Assembly (NCBI GenBank): GCA_027924585.1
Contig: BSBM01000426.1
Coordinates: 3,451,001-3,515,000, forward strand
Reading direction: 5' to 3'
From: Larix kaempferi
Taxonomy: Eukaryota; Streptophyta; Pinopsida; Pinales; Pinaceae
DNA length: 64,000 bases
The translations under genes were made by a program, and so were the position numbers. Numbering within the stretch: position 1 is the first letter of the stretch; every line of letters starts with the position of its first letter. Shown here in pieces: positions 34,940 to 46,745 of this stretch. The notes under the pieces are model-generated. The model searched no databases and was not told where the DNA came from. It was given only the letters and a program-made list of their open reading frames with translations.

Positions 34940-37330
34940 GATCACATACTTATGATAAGAAGAAAAGCTAATAGTCAGTAGCTTTCCAATAGAAAAATCA
35001 TGTACATGGTGATTGGTGGTTGCTAGCTTATACCTTGAGCTTGTTCCATGTGATGTATTTTGAAATAAGCACATGTCAAAAGATCAAGGAAAGCTAGCGA
35101 CTGCTAGCTTTCCTTCTAGCATAAGCATTTTCTTCTAGTATAAACACACATGCTTATGCTAGAAGGAAAGCTAACAGTTGCTAGCTTTCCAATAAAAAAC
35201 CATGTCCATGGTGATTGGTGGTTGCTAGCTTATACCTTGAGCTTGTGCCATGTGCTCTATTTTGAACGAATGCTAGCTTTCCTTCTAGCATAACACACAT
35301 GCTTATGTTAGAAGGAAAGCTAGCAGTCGCTAGCTTTCCAATAGAAAAACCTTGGGCATGGTGATTGGTGGTTGCTAGCTTATACCTTGAGCTTGTGCCA
35401 TGCACTCTATTTTCAAATAAGCACATGGCACAAGATCAAGGAAAGCTAGCGACTGCTAGTTTTCCTTCTAGCATAAGCATTTTCTTTTAGGATAAGAACA
35501 CATATTTATGCTAGAAGGAAAGCTAACAGTCGCTAGCTTTCCAATAGAAAAATCATGTCCATAGTGATTGGTGGTTGCTAGCTTATACCTTGAGCTTGTG
35601 CCATTTGCTCTATTTTGAAATAAGCACATGGCAAAAGATCAAGGAAAGCTAGCGACTGCTAGCTTTCCTTCTAGCATAAGCATTTCCTTTTAAAATAAAC
35701 ACACATGCTTATACTAGAAGGAAAGCTAACAGTCGCTAGCTTTCAATTAGAAAAACCATGTCCATGGTGATTGATGGTTGCTATCTTATACCTTCAGCTT
35801 GTGCCATGTGCTCTATTTTAAACGAATGCTAGCTCTCCTTCTAGCATAAGCATTTCCTTCTAGCATAACACACATTCTTATGCTAGAAGAAAAGCTAGCA
35901 GTCGCTAGCTTTCCAATAGGAAAATCATGTCCATGGTGATTGGTGGTTGCTAGCTTATACCTTGAGCTTGTTCCATGTGATGTATTTTGAAATAAGCACA
36001 TGGAAAAAGATCAAGGACTGCTAGCTTTCCTTCTAGCATAAGCATTTCCTTCTAGTATAAACACACATGCTTATGCTAGAAGGAAAGCTAACATTCGCTA
36101 GATTTCCAATAAAACACCCTTTCCATGGTGATTAGTGGTTGTCAGCTTATACCTTCAGCTTGTGCCATGTGCTCTATTTTAAACGAATAGCTCTCCTTCT
36201 AGCATAAGCATTTCCTTCTAGCATAACACACATGTTTATGCTAGAAGAAAAGCTTGCAGTCGCTAGCTTTCTAATAGAAAAATCATGTCCATGGTGATTG
36301 GTGGTTGCTAGCTTATACCTTGAGCTTATGCCATGCACTCTATTTTCAAATAAGCACATGGCACAAGATCAAGGAAAGCTAGCGACTGCTAGCTTTCCTT
36401 CTAGCATACGCATTTCCTTCTAGTATAAACACACATGCTTATGCTAGAAGGAAAGCTAACATTTGCTAGCTTTCCAATAAAAAACCATGTCCATGGTGAT
36501 TGGTAGTTGCCAGCTTATACCTTGAGCTTGTGCCATGTGCTCTATTTTGAACGAATGCTAGCTTTCCTTCTAGCATAACACACATGCTTATGTTATAAGG
36601 AAAGCTAGCAGTCGCTAGCTTTCCAATAGAAAAACCTTGGGCATGGTGATTGGTGGTTGCTAGCTTATACCTTGAGCTTGTGCCATGCACTCTATTTTCA
36701 AATAAGCACATGGCACAAGATCAAGGAAAGCTAGCGACTGCTAGCTTTCTTTCTAGCATAAGCATTTCCTTCTAGGATAAGAACACATACTTATGCTAGA
36801 AGGAAAGCTAGCAGTCGCTTGCTTTCCAATAGAAAAATCATTTCCATAGTGATTGGTGGTTGCTAGCTTATACTTTGAGCTTGTGCCATTTACTCTATTT
36901 TGAAATAAGCACATGGCAAAATATCAATGAAAGCTAGCGACTGCTAGCTTTCCTTCTAGCATAAGCATTTCTTTCTAAAATAAACACACATGCTTATACT
37001 AGAAAGAAAGCTAACAGTCGCTAGCTTTCAATTAGAAAAACCCTGTCCATGGTGATTGATGGTTGCTATCTTATACCTTCAGCTTGTGCCATGTGCTCTA
37101 TTTTGAACGAATGTTAGCTCTCCTTCTAGCATAAGCATTTCCTTCTAGCATAACACATGACCCTTATTATACATCATTTGTGCAGATCATGGTCTGGATG
37201 GATAGATGTCTTCTTGGATACCTTCTGTCCAAGAACAAATCACATGGCAAAAGATCAAGAAAAGCTAGCGACTGCTAGCTTTCTTTCTAGCATAAGCATT
37301 TCCTTCTAGCATTTTTGAGAAGGAAAACTT
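34940..37330. repeat. Nested-palindrome satellite, block B
   Basis: Same family as block A: about a dozen units with GGAAAGCTAGC hairpins (for example 35088-35113 and its inverse at 35164-35189). Full units are about 200 bp. A shorter variant of about 149 bp, recognisable by GAACGAATGCTAGC, has lost the right arm of one hairpin and the left arm of the next. The array ends in a distinctive flank (TTTTTGAGAAGGAAAACTTT) that is also found at the end of block C. Confidence 0.9.
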
Positions 37331-37495
37331 TTCTTTTTAATGAGTCTCTACTTGTGCTAGATGCAATGGATTTTTATTTATCTTTAAGTATTTAATATGT
37401 TTCCAGGACACATGACCCTTATGTTGTTTAATGAGTTAACAAAATGTAATGATAAAATAACTACTTGGTTAATGACATAAAAATATGATGATTTA

Positions 37496-38238
37496 AAGGT
37501 CTTCTCTGACGGACAAGGGGGTTCGGTGCTCCATTAGGAACTGTTAGTGCTCAGTTGCATCCTTAATTGCTCAGCGCGTGAGGGTTCGTGTAGTAATTTA
37601 ACTGCTGATTCTTTGCTTAGGCAGTTTGACTGTCTTCTTATTTCCTCTGATTTTGGCAGAATGCCTCAGCCAGGGGACAATACCGGCATCCAGGACATCA
37701 AGAAATGTTTGGGGCGGCTGTATGAGATAGTCTCCATAAGATTTATGGATAACAGGGAGATAGCCTGCGCTATAAAAAAGATGGAGGACACTGTGAGCTA
37801 CACTTCCCTTCAAATCAGCAACCATGACTCCAGGATCGATGATAATGAAAGCTCCTTGCGCGAGATGATGGGGAAGGTGGATATGATCCAGGAGGAGGGC
37901 AGCAGGAACAATGCAGTAACTGTTGAAGGGGAGCGTCAGATGGAGGAAGAATCAGTGGTGCAGCCAGTCCACTTCAGGGGCCACCTGTAATCTGGTTTTT
38001 AAGGATATATGTTTTTTTGTCTTTTATTATGTAAGATATATAAGGGTATATATTGCCCGTTCTGTTAGTCATCATGGAAGAACTCTGTATATAGATTTTT
38101 GGACCCTTTGCAGGCTTAGTCTACAATGCTCTATCTCTGCTCTGAAGGACTATTCTTCCTCTCTTTTTGCTATGTATTGAATGGCTGTGCACAGCCCCTT
38201 TATAATATACTCCTTTTTAGTTTCTGTTCAAAAAAAAT
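37496..38238 (+). mobile_element. Poly(A) retroposon with 13-bp target duplication
   Basis: Flanked by ATATGATGATTTA at 37483-37495 and 38239-38251. It ends in TTCTGTTCAAAAAAA. The 743-bp element has a GC-richer first half with a small reading frame and a T-rich 3' part. This shows target-primed (LINE-type) insertion. It sits between satellite blocks B and C. Confidence 0.9.
37661..37990 (+). CDS. Coiled-coil ORF inside the retroposon
   Basis: A 109-codon frame starts MPQPGDNTGIQDIKKCLGRL and ends at a TAA about 240 bp before the poly(A) tail. Its central part, with DSRIDDNESSLREMMGKVD, is predicted coiled coil. The frame may open further upstream without an ATG. There is no reverse transcriptase or nuclease motif. 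The layout resembles the ORF at 47099-47431 in another retroposon, though the sequences are hardly alike. Confidence 0.5.
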   Translation: MPQPGDNTGIQDIKKCLGRLYEIVSIRFMDNREIACAIKKMEDTVSYTSLQISNHDSRIDDNESSLREMMGKVDMIQEEGSRNNAVTVEGERQMEEESVVQPVHFRGHL

Positions 38239-38559
38239 ATATGATGATTTATAGTCTATCATTTATATGGGTTCAATTTATTTATTTTTTTGTTCACAGG
38301 TCTTTAAGTAAACCAATAAACTTAATTTGGTATAAAAGCTATAACGAAGGAGGTTTTCTTTATGTATATTTTACTATGTTTATGTCTATTTTTGCACTAG
38401 AGGTAATCTATGTGTAACATTTAATTGTTATTAGCAATAGAAAACTAGAGGTAGTGTCTCTGTATAATTTACTTGTTATTAGCAATAGAAATTATCTCAA
38501 AAATTATATTCTTGGTGTAGCCTCCAAGCTTCACATGAGGTCACAAAACATAAATTAGT

Positions 38560-38960
38560 TAGGTAAGGAAAGCCTTGAACTTCTGCCATGTACTCTATTT
38601 TCAAATAAGCACATGGCATAAGATCAAGGAAAGCTAGCGACTGCTAGCTTTCCTTTTAGCATAAGCAAAATACTTATAGGATAATAACATATACCTATGC
38701 TAGAAAGAAAGCTAGCAATCGCTAGCTTTCCAATAGAAAAATCCTGTCCATGGTGATTGGTGGTTGCTAGCTTATACCTTGAGCTTGTGCCATGTGCTTT
38801 ATTTTGAAATAAGCACATGGGTAAAGATCAATGAAAACTAGCGACTGCTAGCTTTCTTTCTAGCATAAGCATTTCCTTCTAGCATTTTTGAGAAGGAAAA
38901 CTTTTCTTTTTAATGAGTCCCTACTTGTGCTAGATGCAATGGATTTTTATTTATCTCTAA
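38560..38960. repeat. Nested-palindrome satellite, block C
   Basis: About two units of the same satellite (hairpins near 38629 and 38703) and the same terminal flank as block B, up to ACACATGACCCTTAT. Blocks B and C probably descend from one array that was duplicated. It ends about 160 bp upstream of the first exon of the next gene. Confidence 0.9.
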
Positions 38961-39117
38961 GTATTTAATATGTTTCCATAACACATGACCCTTATTATTC
39001 TTGTGCATGTGAATAAAAGACATGTAATAGAATATTCTTTGATAATGCTCATTATTTCATGTATTTTTAAAACAATTTAAACTTATAGTCGACTATTTAT
39101 TATTGTTTTTAGAAGCT

Positions 39118-42100
39118 ATGGACTCTGGTGCAATGACAATTCCAAGGAATAATTTGAAGAAAAAACAAATTGCAAGTGACACACAAACAACGTATCCCCC
39201 ATGTGGTATGGTGGTTTTAAATATTATTCTCTCATTTCTAAATGGTTAGACTAGAAGACTATATGGTAATATTTGTGATTTTGATTTCATTTTATTTATA
39301 GTAATAATTGCTTATTATTGTTTTTTGAAGCTGTCGTCTCCAAAGCAAGTAAAATGCCACAATCAGCATTCAAAAAACAAAAGCTTCATTCAACTCAGAT
39401 TATAAATTCAACAATGGGTTCTAATTTTGAAATGATTAAAAAATTCAAAACATCTGCTGCATTTGAGTATGTCGAAGATTGGTATGTTGAGATTGAAAGT
39501 CCCATGAATATGTTTCCAGATATGTATCTATTTGGATCCATGGATGGAAATGATATACAAAGGCTAGGGATAATTGTTAATTGCTATGCTCTCAATCATA
39601 GTCAGATCGATTTTCAAATGGAGGTAATTGAAGAAAATGAAGTGAAATTATTTTCCTGCCAAATTGATTACACAAAATTTAGACCAGATTTGATTGATAC
39701 TAATACAGAATTTCCAGAGTCAATAAAAAAGTCACAGTTTAAGTTGGACAGTTTTGAGAGCTTCAATGAATCTGGTCTAAAGAGTTGTGATGATCTTGTA
39801 CAACGTATTACCAACGTTATGAAATATCGCTTTGTGAGATGTAAGAAAACATCATCCGTGTTTCTTTATTTGCAACAAAGAGGTAAACTACTTGATAAAA
39901 TACCAGATGATAAACTCGAGGCTCAAATGCTTGCTTTGAGAAGGGTATATTTAGTTGAGCTAGAACAGAGCATTAAAGAAAGTGAGTTCATGCCTACTAC
40001 AGAGTTTGTAAAATCCCAAAAAGAAGACTCTCAGATAGAGAAGCTTGCTGACCAATGCGATGAAATCCATGAAAATTTCAAGGACAGTTATTTATTTTCA
40101 AGCTCTTTTACCATGAAGGTGGATGTTCGAAGATGTGTAGAAGCACCCAAGTTATATAAATTGAGATCACGGGATGATTTAAATGTTCGAGTATTATTAA
40201 AATCGTTCCTACAGAAATTTCAAGCATCATTGCCTGATGCTCTTCTGATTCCATTTGACAAAAAAGAGTCTGATCCGATTGGAAACCCTGTGAAAATCAT
40301 GAATGAAATGGATATAAATGCCAAGAACATCAATTTTTGGATAGTTGATGGGCAACACACCATTCAAGCAGCAAAAGAAATATTATCAAATCCTAAATTC
40401 AGTCTATCTGGGGAGGCAAAACAGAAGTACAAAGAACGTAATGCTCGATTCTTAGATCCATTAGTTGCTCCCAGTGTGGTGATTCGTATTTGCTGCCAGT
40501 TAAATTCTGCAAACACAATGTTCTTCAAAACTCCATTCATTGATTCTGTGCGATCTGCAAGACAATTCCTAATTGCCACAAATAAATTAAAGAAACAAAA
40601 ATGTGGGAATGCTAAGACGGCTGAAGACAAGGTGTGCAATTTTTTTTTTTTTGCACTTAGTTTATATTGTTATAACTAAATTCATGGCTATTTTATTTTT
40701 GATATCACATTCTTACTAATTTATATTTGTTATTTTTTAACAGGTTGATGATGAAATGTTGTGCTCTTTCTTCGATTGTCCACTAACAAACTTTGCTGAA
40801 AAAAAAGTCTTGTTATATCTTGATGATACTACTTGGGATAAATGGGAAGTTGTTTTTAATTGTTACAAACTAGGGACATTAATGTGTTCTCCAAACCAAC
40901 CTAAGGATCCAAACTATAAGACAAATAGTCTGAACAGTTTGGTATCAAGTTCTTTCCGTCCCCTTCAGGGACTAACCGCTGAAGAAATGTGTTCTGTAGC
41001 AGATAAACTATTGGATGGAACTGTTTGGTTTTCTATTCCAGTGAACCATCCAACCAATGCCATAAAAATGAAAGATTATTGTTCACAATTGAAAACCAAA
41101 AGAACAATTTTGGAGGCAATGGTAACATATTGCAAAAGTCATGATAAGAATCTGAATGATAAGATTCTTACAATATCCAATATTCTTGAGCATTATGGAA
41201 TTACTGATATCATATTTGCCAACTTCTGTAAGACAATGGAAGGGTGTAAATATGTAAAAGGATCACGAAATACAAAAATAGAGTCCCTTTCTCCACAAGC
41301 GTGTGTGGTCCTTGATAGAATAATTGATGCATCGACAGATATACAGGAAATTGAGAACAGTTTTGAATTCGGTTGTCATTATGGGGGTCCTAGCCTCTTG
41401 TCAACACTTTTGCACTCTTTTCCTTGTCTGTTTCAACCAATGTTATACACTGACTTTGTTGTGTTGGATACATTGGCTTTGAAAGATGAATCATTCCTTA
41501 AGGATCACTATATTGAATTGTTTCGACTTTTAATCGAAAAAAATGGGTTGAAAGATTTTACTATGATTATCTTAGTAGAAATTTGGTCTTGTAAGGATGT
41601 ACGCCAAGCTCTGGAGATTGTTGTCAAGGACTCAAATGTCAACTATAAAATGGCTACCGGTCTTTATGAATATAAAGAACAAAATAACTATAGTTATGAT
41701 ATAGTTTTAACTATACATTTCTATAGTGAAGAGTCTAAAAGTTTACAGGCCTCAATATACTCTCACAGTTTTAGAGACATATCTGATGAAAAAGAGAGAG
41801 ATTTTGAATTCTGGGAAGAATTATTGCAAATGCATCAACAACATAGTGATCTAAATTTGATTATTTCTCTTTATGCGGGGAAAAATTTACAGCAGGCTTG
41901 CTGTACATATGGAAGAAGAATGGCATGTGTCGTAGAAAACGAGTTACAAAGGACTACCACGCTGACTAATCAAGAATCCTTCCAATTGCAAAAACCAATG
42001 TCTAATATATTGCTGTTGGAATATCCAGGTATTGTACTTTTTTTGTTCTTTCTCTAGTGATTCGTTGGATTCTATGCTATTTATATATCTTCATTAACAA

Positions 42101-44980
42101 TATGTTTACTATAACTACTAATGGCGGAAATTGTAAAGAAAACAACGACACTTTGCAACAAAACAATGATCAACATAGTGTGCACAATGTCGAAGAAGTT
42201 TTCGAGATGCAAATACAAGACGAAGAAAATACCATACCAGGTACATAATTTATTTTGTTTCTTTTGTAGTATTGTACTTGTTTTGTTCTTTCTCTAGTGA
42301 TTCTTTGGATTCTATGCCTATTTATTTAATGAATTTCATTCGTTGATACATTTTATAACTTTTCATATGTTTATTACAGTAGCAAACGAGGAGAAAAAAG
42401 ACAGTGATCAAGGGAATGTGACAGAAAGCCATAGTCAAGAACATGATATCATATCAGGTACTTCACATGTCTCTTATTTTCAATTAAACATAAAATATGT
42501 CTTATAAAAAAAAAATTGATTTAAAGAAGTATTATTGGTATTCGATTGAAGGTTTGTTATTTTGGCTCTAGGTTCTATGAAGACAATACAAGAGAAGTGT
42601 GGCTTATCAATAACTAGTACAAAAAATACTCAAAGTGAGTGTATTTCTTCAACAATTTTTTTTAATAATAATTTATGTAGCATGAATAAAATGAATTTAC
42701 TATGATCCATTGTTGTTTTGCAGCTATTATAAGTCAAAAGAAATTAGTTATTTTTGAATTGAATAACATTTTCTATTAGAGCGTTGATGGTGATGCATCA
42801 CAAAAAGAATTTATCGAGAAAATGGGAAGGGCCGCAGATTACACGATAGAGAAAAAATCATTTTGGTTTCGTCCACATGCAAAAACATTTCTTGAAATGT
42901 GTTCCAGAAATGAATCTCTTGACATTGCAATTTGGACGACATCTTTGAAACAAAACACAACAAGAGTTATGAAAGAGCTAGTTTCAGAAACATTACAAGC
43001 TAAATTTTTGTTTACATGGACTGCTTCAGATTGCAAACAACAAAAGGGAAAAAATGACATTGATAATTCAACACAAGTTATATACAAAAAACATCTGAAA
43101 AAAGTGTGGAGAATGTATTCTCAATATGATGCTACTAACACTATTCTAGTGGATTGTTCAATGGAGACAAAGAAAGAAAATCCCAAAGAAAATGTGATTA
43201 TTGCCCCTTCGTTTGATGGAAAGAATGAGGATAAATGGTTGATCGCTGATCTGTGGATCTTATTGAATAAATTGTACAAGGCACTCGATGTTCGAGATAT
43301 TTTGAAGAATCTTCAATGACTTTTAATAGTACATTAAGATGACTGTTATTCATTTCCTCTATAAACAAAATCTTGAAGTTTATGATATAAATTCTTGGTC
43401 ATTGTACATTTGATGACTTAATTCTACATGTGATGTGTTATTACTGTGTTTTATTTTATTATCAATTTAATCTCTATTATTTCATAATACACATATAAGG
43501 ATTGTTGTTGTGTCATTATTATAAATTAACATATTATTATTTTGTTTATTTATATTGAGATATTGAGTTATAAAAAGTTAGTGATTTGAATAATAGTCTT
43601 ATGTGTTTGCATAAAAATGTAGTATTCCATATTAATTAAATAATTGTATTAGGTTGTATGTATAAATTAACGTACAATTACTATGTTTGAGCAATTGCAG
43701 TTTATTTATCAATTGCGTCTTAATTGATCATTATAACTCTTACAAATCAGTGATTTGAATGTTAGTTCAATGTTATCATATGAAATTTTCTTATTTCTTA
43801 GAAATTAAAAAAATGGAAAATCATATCAGGTTGTATGTAAAAATTACCTATAATTAGCTTGTTTAATTGAAATTTAAAAAATTGTAAATCTAGGTGGTGG
43901 GTATAAATTAACATATAATTGGTTTGAATTGGACCATTGTAACTATATTTTTAAATTGTGATTTGAATTTCATTGCAATGTGCTTATATGAATTTTTCTT
44001 ATAATTTCTTGAAAATTAAAATATCGTATGAGGTTGTATGTAAAAATGAACATATAAATAGTTTGCTTGATTTAAATTTAAAAACTGTAAAATTTATGTA
44101 GTATGTAGATATTAACATATAATTAGTTCAAATGAATTCGACTATTGTAATTATATTTTTAAATTGTAGTTTATCTCATTACAATTCTTAAAATTAGTGA
44201 TTTGAGTAGTAGTTGAATGTGTTTGTATAAAAAAACTATTCCACTGAAATTACTTTTATTTTTTTCATTAAGTTGTTTGTTTGGGAGTGGAAATAAATTG
44301 GATATGTTTTGATGCCATTTAGCAATGAAGTTTTGAAGTGAAAATATGTTAATGTTATATATGTGGCAGCAATGCAGATGGGAGTTAATATCAGTCGGAA
44401 GATCTTGTTGATCTTTGAAATGGAAGGAGTATTCTTTTCGTCGTATTCCAAAGATGATACGAGTTGTCAAATTCAAAGAAAACCAGATTGGGAGCTTGGT
44501 GATAAATCCTACTTTTGTAGGCCTTTTCAACTAGAAGTATTAAAATACTGCCTAAAACATTATGATGTTGCGATATGGACATCAAATGTTACTAACAAGT
44601 ACATTCGACAAGTACTTGAAAAATCAAATATTGATACAAGTGACTTTCAATTCATATGGGATAGGTCCCATTGTCACTTGCAAACAAAATTCAAATCATG
44701 TAGTATGATACGGTTTTATGAGAAAAGGCTAAGCGACGTGTGGTCCCAATATGGAAATAAGTACACAGAATCAAATGTATTGCTAATAGATACATCAAAG
44801 CCTACTTCTCAATTCCTCGGATATCGGTCAAACTGTATCTTAATAAAGGCTTATATAGGACATGAACACGATACTTGGCTTGTGCAAGTTCTATTCCCCT
44901 TTTTAAAGACACTTCATCGCATCAAACAGAAACGCAACTACATTCGAATGTTCAATAGAACATTGAGTTCTTTGTATTAA
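39118..44980 (+). CDS. ParB-like (DGQHT) protein with degenerate FCP1/NIF domain
   Basis: My exon model is 39118-39205, 39331-40631, 40744-42028, 42139-42240, 42380-42457, 42572-42634, then 44370-44980. All junctions are GT-AG and in phase, giving 1,175 residues. Exon 1 is short and has a basic KKK run. The second exon ends a domain with LRSRDDLNVRVL followed by FWIVDGQHTIQAAKE (D369-T373), the pattern of ParB-like/DGQHR proteins. The third exon is about 430 residues of unknown type. Three tiny phase-1 exons code an acidic, Gln/Asn-rich linker. The last exon is an FCP1/NIF (HAD) domain: LLIFEMEGVFF, FCRPFQLEVLKYC, VAIWTSNVTNKY, FIWDRSHCH, LLIDTSKP. The DxDxT motif reads ExExV, so I expect no phosphatase activity. 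The acceptor of exon 42139 (TGTAAAG) is weak. A nuclear role is a guess. Confidence 0.7.
42724..43319 (+). CDS. Alternative terminal exon with a second degenerate FCP1 domain
   Basis: After a good acceptor (TTGTTTTGCAG) the exon continues the phase-1 frame from 42634 and reads KKLVIFELNNIFY, then TAG (42777-42779), then an open frame to the TGA at 43317-43319. The later part has FWFRPHAKTFLEMC, IAIWTTSLKQNT, FLFTWTASDC and ILVDCSMET, matching the order of the domain in the exon at 44370. The catalytic aspartates are replaced (ELN for DxD) and DD is DC. If used as is, translation would stop after 990 residues. It is either a dying duplicate exon or one normally skipped. Confidence 0.65.
43320..44369 (+). 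repeat. Diverged tandem repeats in the last intron
   Basis: The phrase AGGTTGTATGTA, followed by AAATTAAC-TATAATTA and later by a TATATTTTTAAATTGT line, recurs near 43650, 43828 and 44029, and in weaker form elsewhere. Units are about 180-200 bp. No exon is visible between the two terminal exons. Confidence 0.65.
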
Positions 44981-46083
44981 GTGAAGATATTATTATATGG
45001 AAATTTGTTGACGATTACATTGCAATATTTCAATACAAGTTGGACACATTTTTTAGTGAATTAATTTGTATGATTTTATAACTTTTATAGATAGATGATA
45101 ATTGACAACGATATATAAATACAATTATTAGTATTATTTATGATTGCTTTTAGATTGACAAGTTTTTGCATCATACAACACTTGATTTCCCCATTCAAAA
45201 TATTTTCTAAATTTGTGCTCTTAAATCAACTATTTGTAATTTAAATCATCTCATAAAAGCCAACAAGGCGTGCAAGAAACTCTCTTTAGTTTTATTTATC
45301 TATATGTATTAATACAAGTGCATTACAACACTTGATTTCTCTATTCAAAATATTTTTTAAATTACATACTCTTAAATCAATTATTTGTAATTTAAATCAT
45401 CTCACAAAAGCCAACAAGGAATGAAGTTCTCTTTAGTTTTATTGATCTATATCGATTAATACAAGTGACACACAAATTTTGAATTAAACCTCCGTCTATA
45501 TAAAAGCACATTTCTTACAAAAAATATTACTTCAATGATAATGAGTGCTAAGTGTACTAGAATTTAGATTGAAGCATGATGAGTCATAGATGAATGATTT
45601 TGAAAGGTATAGGCATTTGATTTCCCAATCTATAACTTATTGTAAATGTGTATTCTTAAGTTAATAGTTTATAATTGCAATAATCTCATATAAGCCAACT
45701 GGACATGAAATAAATTATTGACTGTTATTAGCCTATATTCATTAATATGAGGAGTTTATCAATGCAATATGTAATTTTTGAAATAAAACCCCATATAATT
45801 GAAGTTGCAATTGTTTTAAAACACAAAATTAATTGCTAATGAGTGCTAAGTGGTATTAAGGGTAGTACGAGATTGGTCATAAGTGAGTGACGTTGAACTA
45901 TAAGAAATTTGATTTCTCATTTCATTTTTTTGTAAGTTTGTATTATTAACTCAATTACGATTAATTGAAATAATCTCATAATAGCCAACAAAGCATGAGA
46001 TACGCTCTATCTTTTATCTTCTTGTATGCATTAAATGAATGTATAAATGTGATGTATTTTTTGGAATAAAATACAATGTAAAA

Positions 46084-46230
46084 ACATTCCACAAGTAGTT
46101 GAAAAATCAAATACTGATACAAGTGACTTTGAATTCATATGGGACAGCTCTCATTGTCACTTGGAAACAAAATTCAAATAATGTAGTGTGATACAATTTT
46201 ATGAGAAAATGTTCAGTGATGTGTGGTCCA
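46084..46230 (+). pseudogene. Broken third copy of the FCP1 exon
   Basis: Matches 44601-44747 of the terminal exon at about 85 percent by eye. It reads TSDFEFIWDSSHCHLETKFK and then a stop, and is cut by the retroposon at 46231. Domain parts before and after are missing. Confidence 0.85.
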
Positions 46231-46586
46231 AAACAATGCTCAGGCCGACAATGCCGCAAACGAAGCAATTCCCCTTGGAAAAGGGATTCTTAAAATCAAC
46301 AACGACCATGTCCTGGATCCAATCCCGTAACATTATGGGTTCGACGTTTATTTGGGAGCTACTCGTTGGCAGGAACCTCATGACAAGTGGAACGATTTCC
46401 AGGCGACGGATGGGAACTCTCTCCACTCGCAACGTGGCAATTCCAAGTGTGATAGCCATTTCTAACCGCGCCACCCCTCCTTCCTCGCATCTGAACGGGC
46501 GCTCACCTCACCTCAGAATGATGGCGTCTTCGTCCCTGCGGATGACGTACTGGAGCAGTTACGCAGAAAGATCTCCCATGCTAAGG

Positions 46587-46745
46587 AAATCTCGCATCCT
46601 CCTCCCGTCAAGCGTGCGAAGTCAATTTCACCTCAGCACAGAGATTTAAGTGCCATAACTTCCAAAATCTCGCATCCTCCTCCCGTCAAGCGTGCGAAGT
46701 CAATTTCACATCAGCACAGAGATTTAAGTGCCATAACTTCCAAAG
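46587..46745 (+). repeat. 78-bp in-frame tandem duplication
   Basis: AAATCTCGCATCCTCCTCCC starts at 46587 and 46665. The copies differ at one site (CACCTCAGC versus CACATCAGC). 78 is a multiple of three, so the frame reading ISHPPPVKRAKSIS is repeated without a shift. Confidence 0.9.

Noticed and set aside
42057-42248. Separate 63-codon gene
   Set aside because: Its second part is the small linker exon 42139-42240 of the large gene; its first part is intron.
42777-42780. Acceptor at TTCTATTAG that would remove the in-frame stop
   Set aside because: Joining there from 42634 changes the phase and loses the FCP1 frame at once.
44171-44585. Minus-strand frames opposite the distal FCP1 exon
   Set aside because: Shadows; the plus strand carries the conserved domain and correct splice phase.
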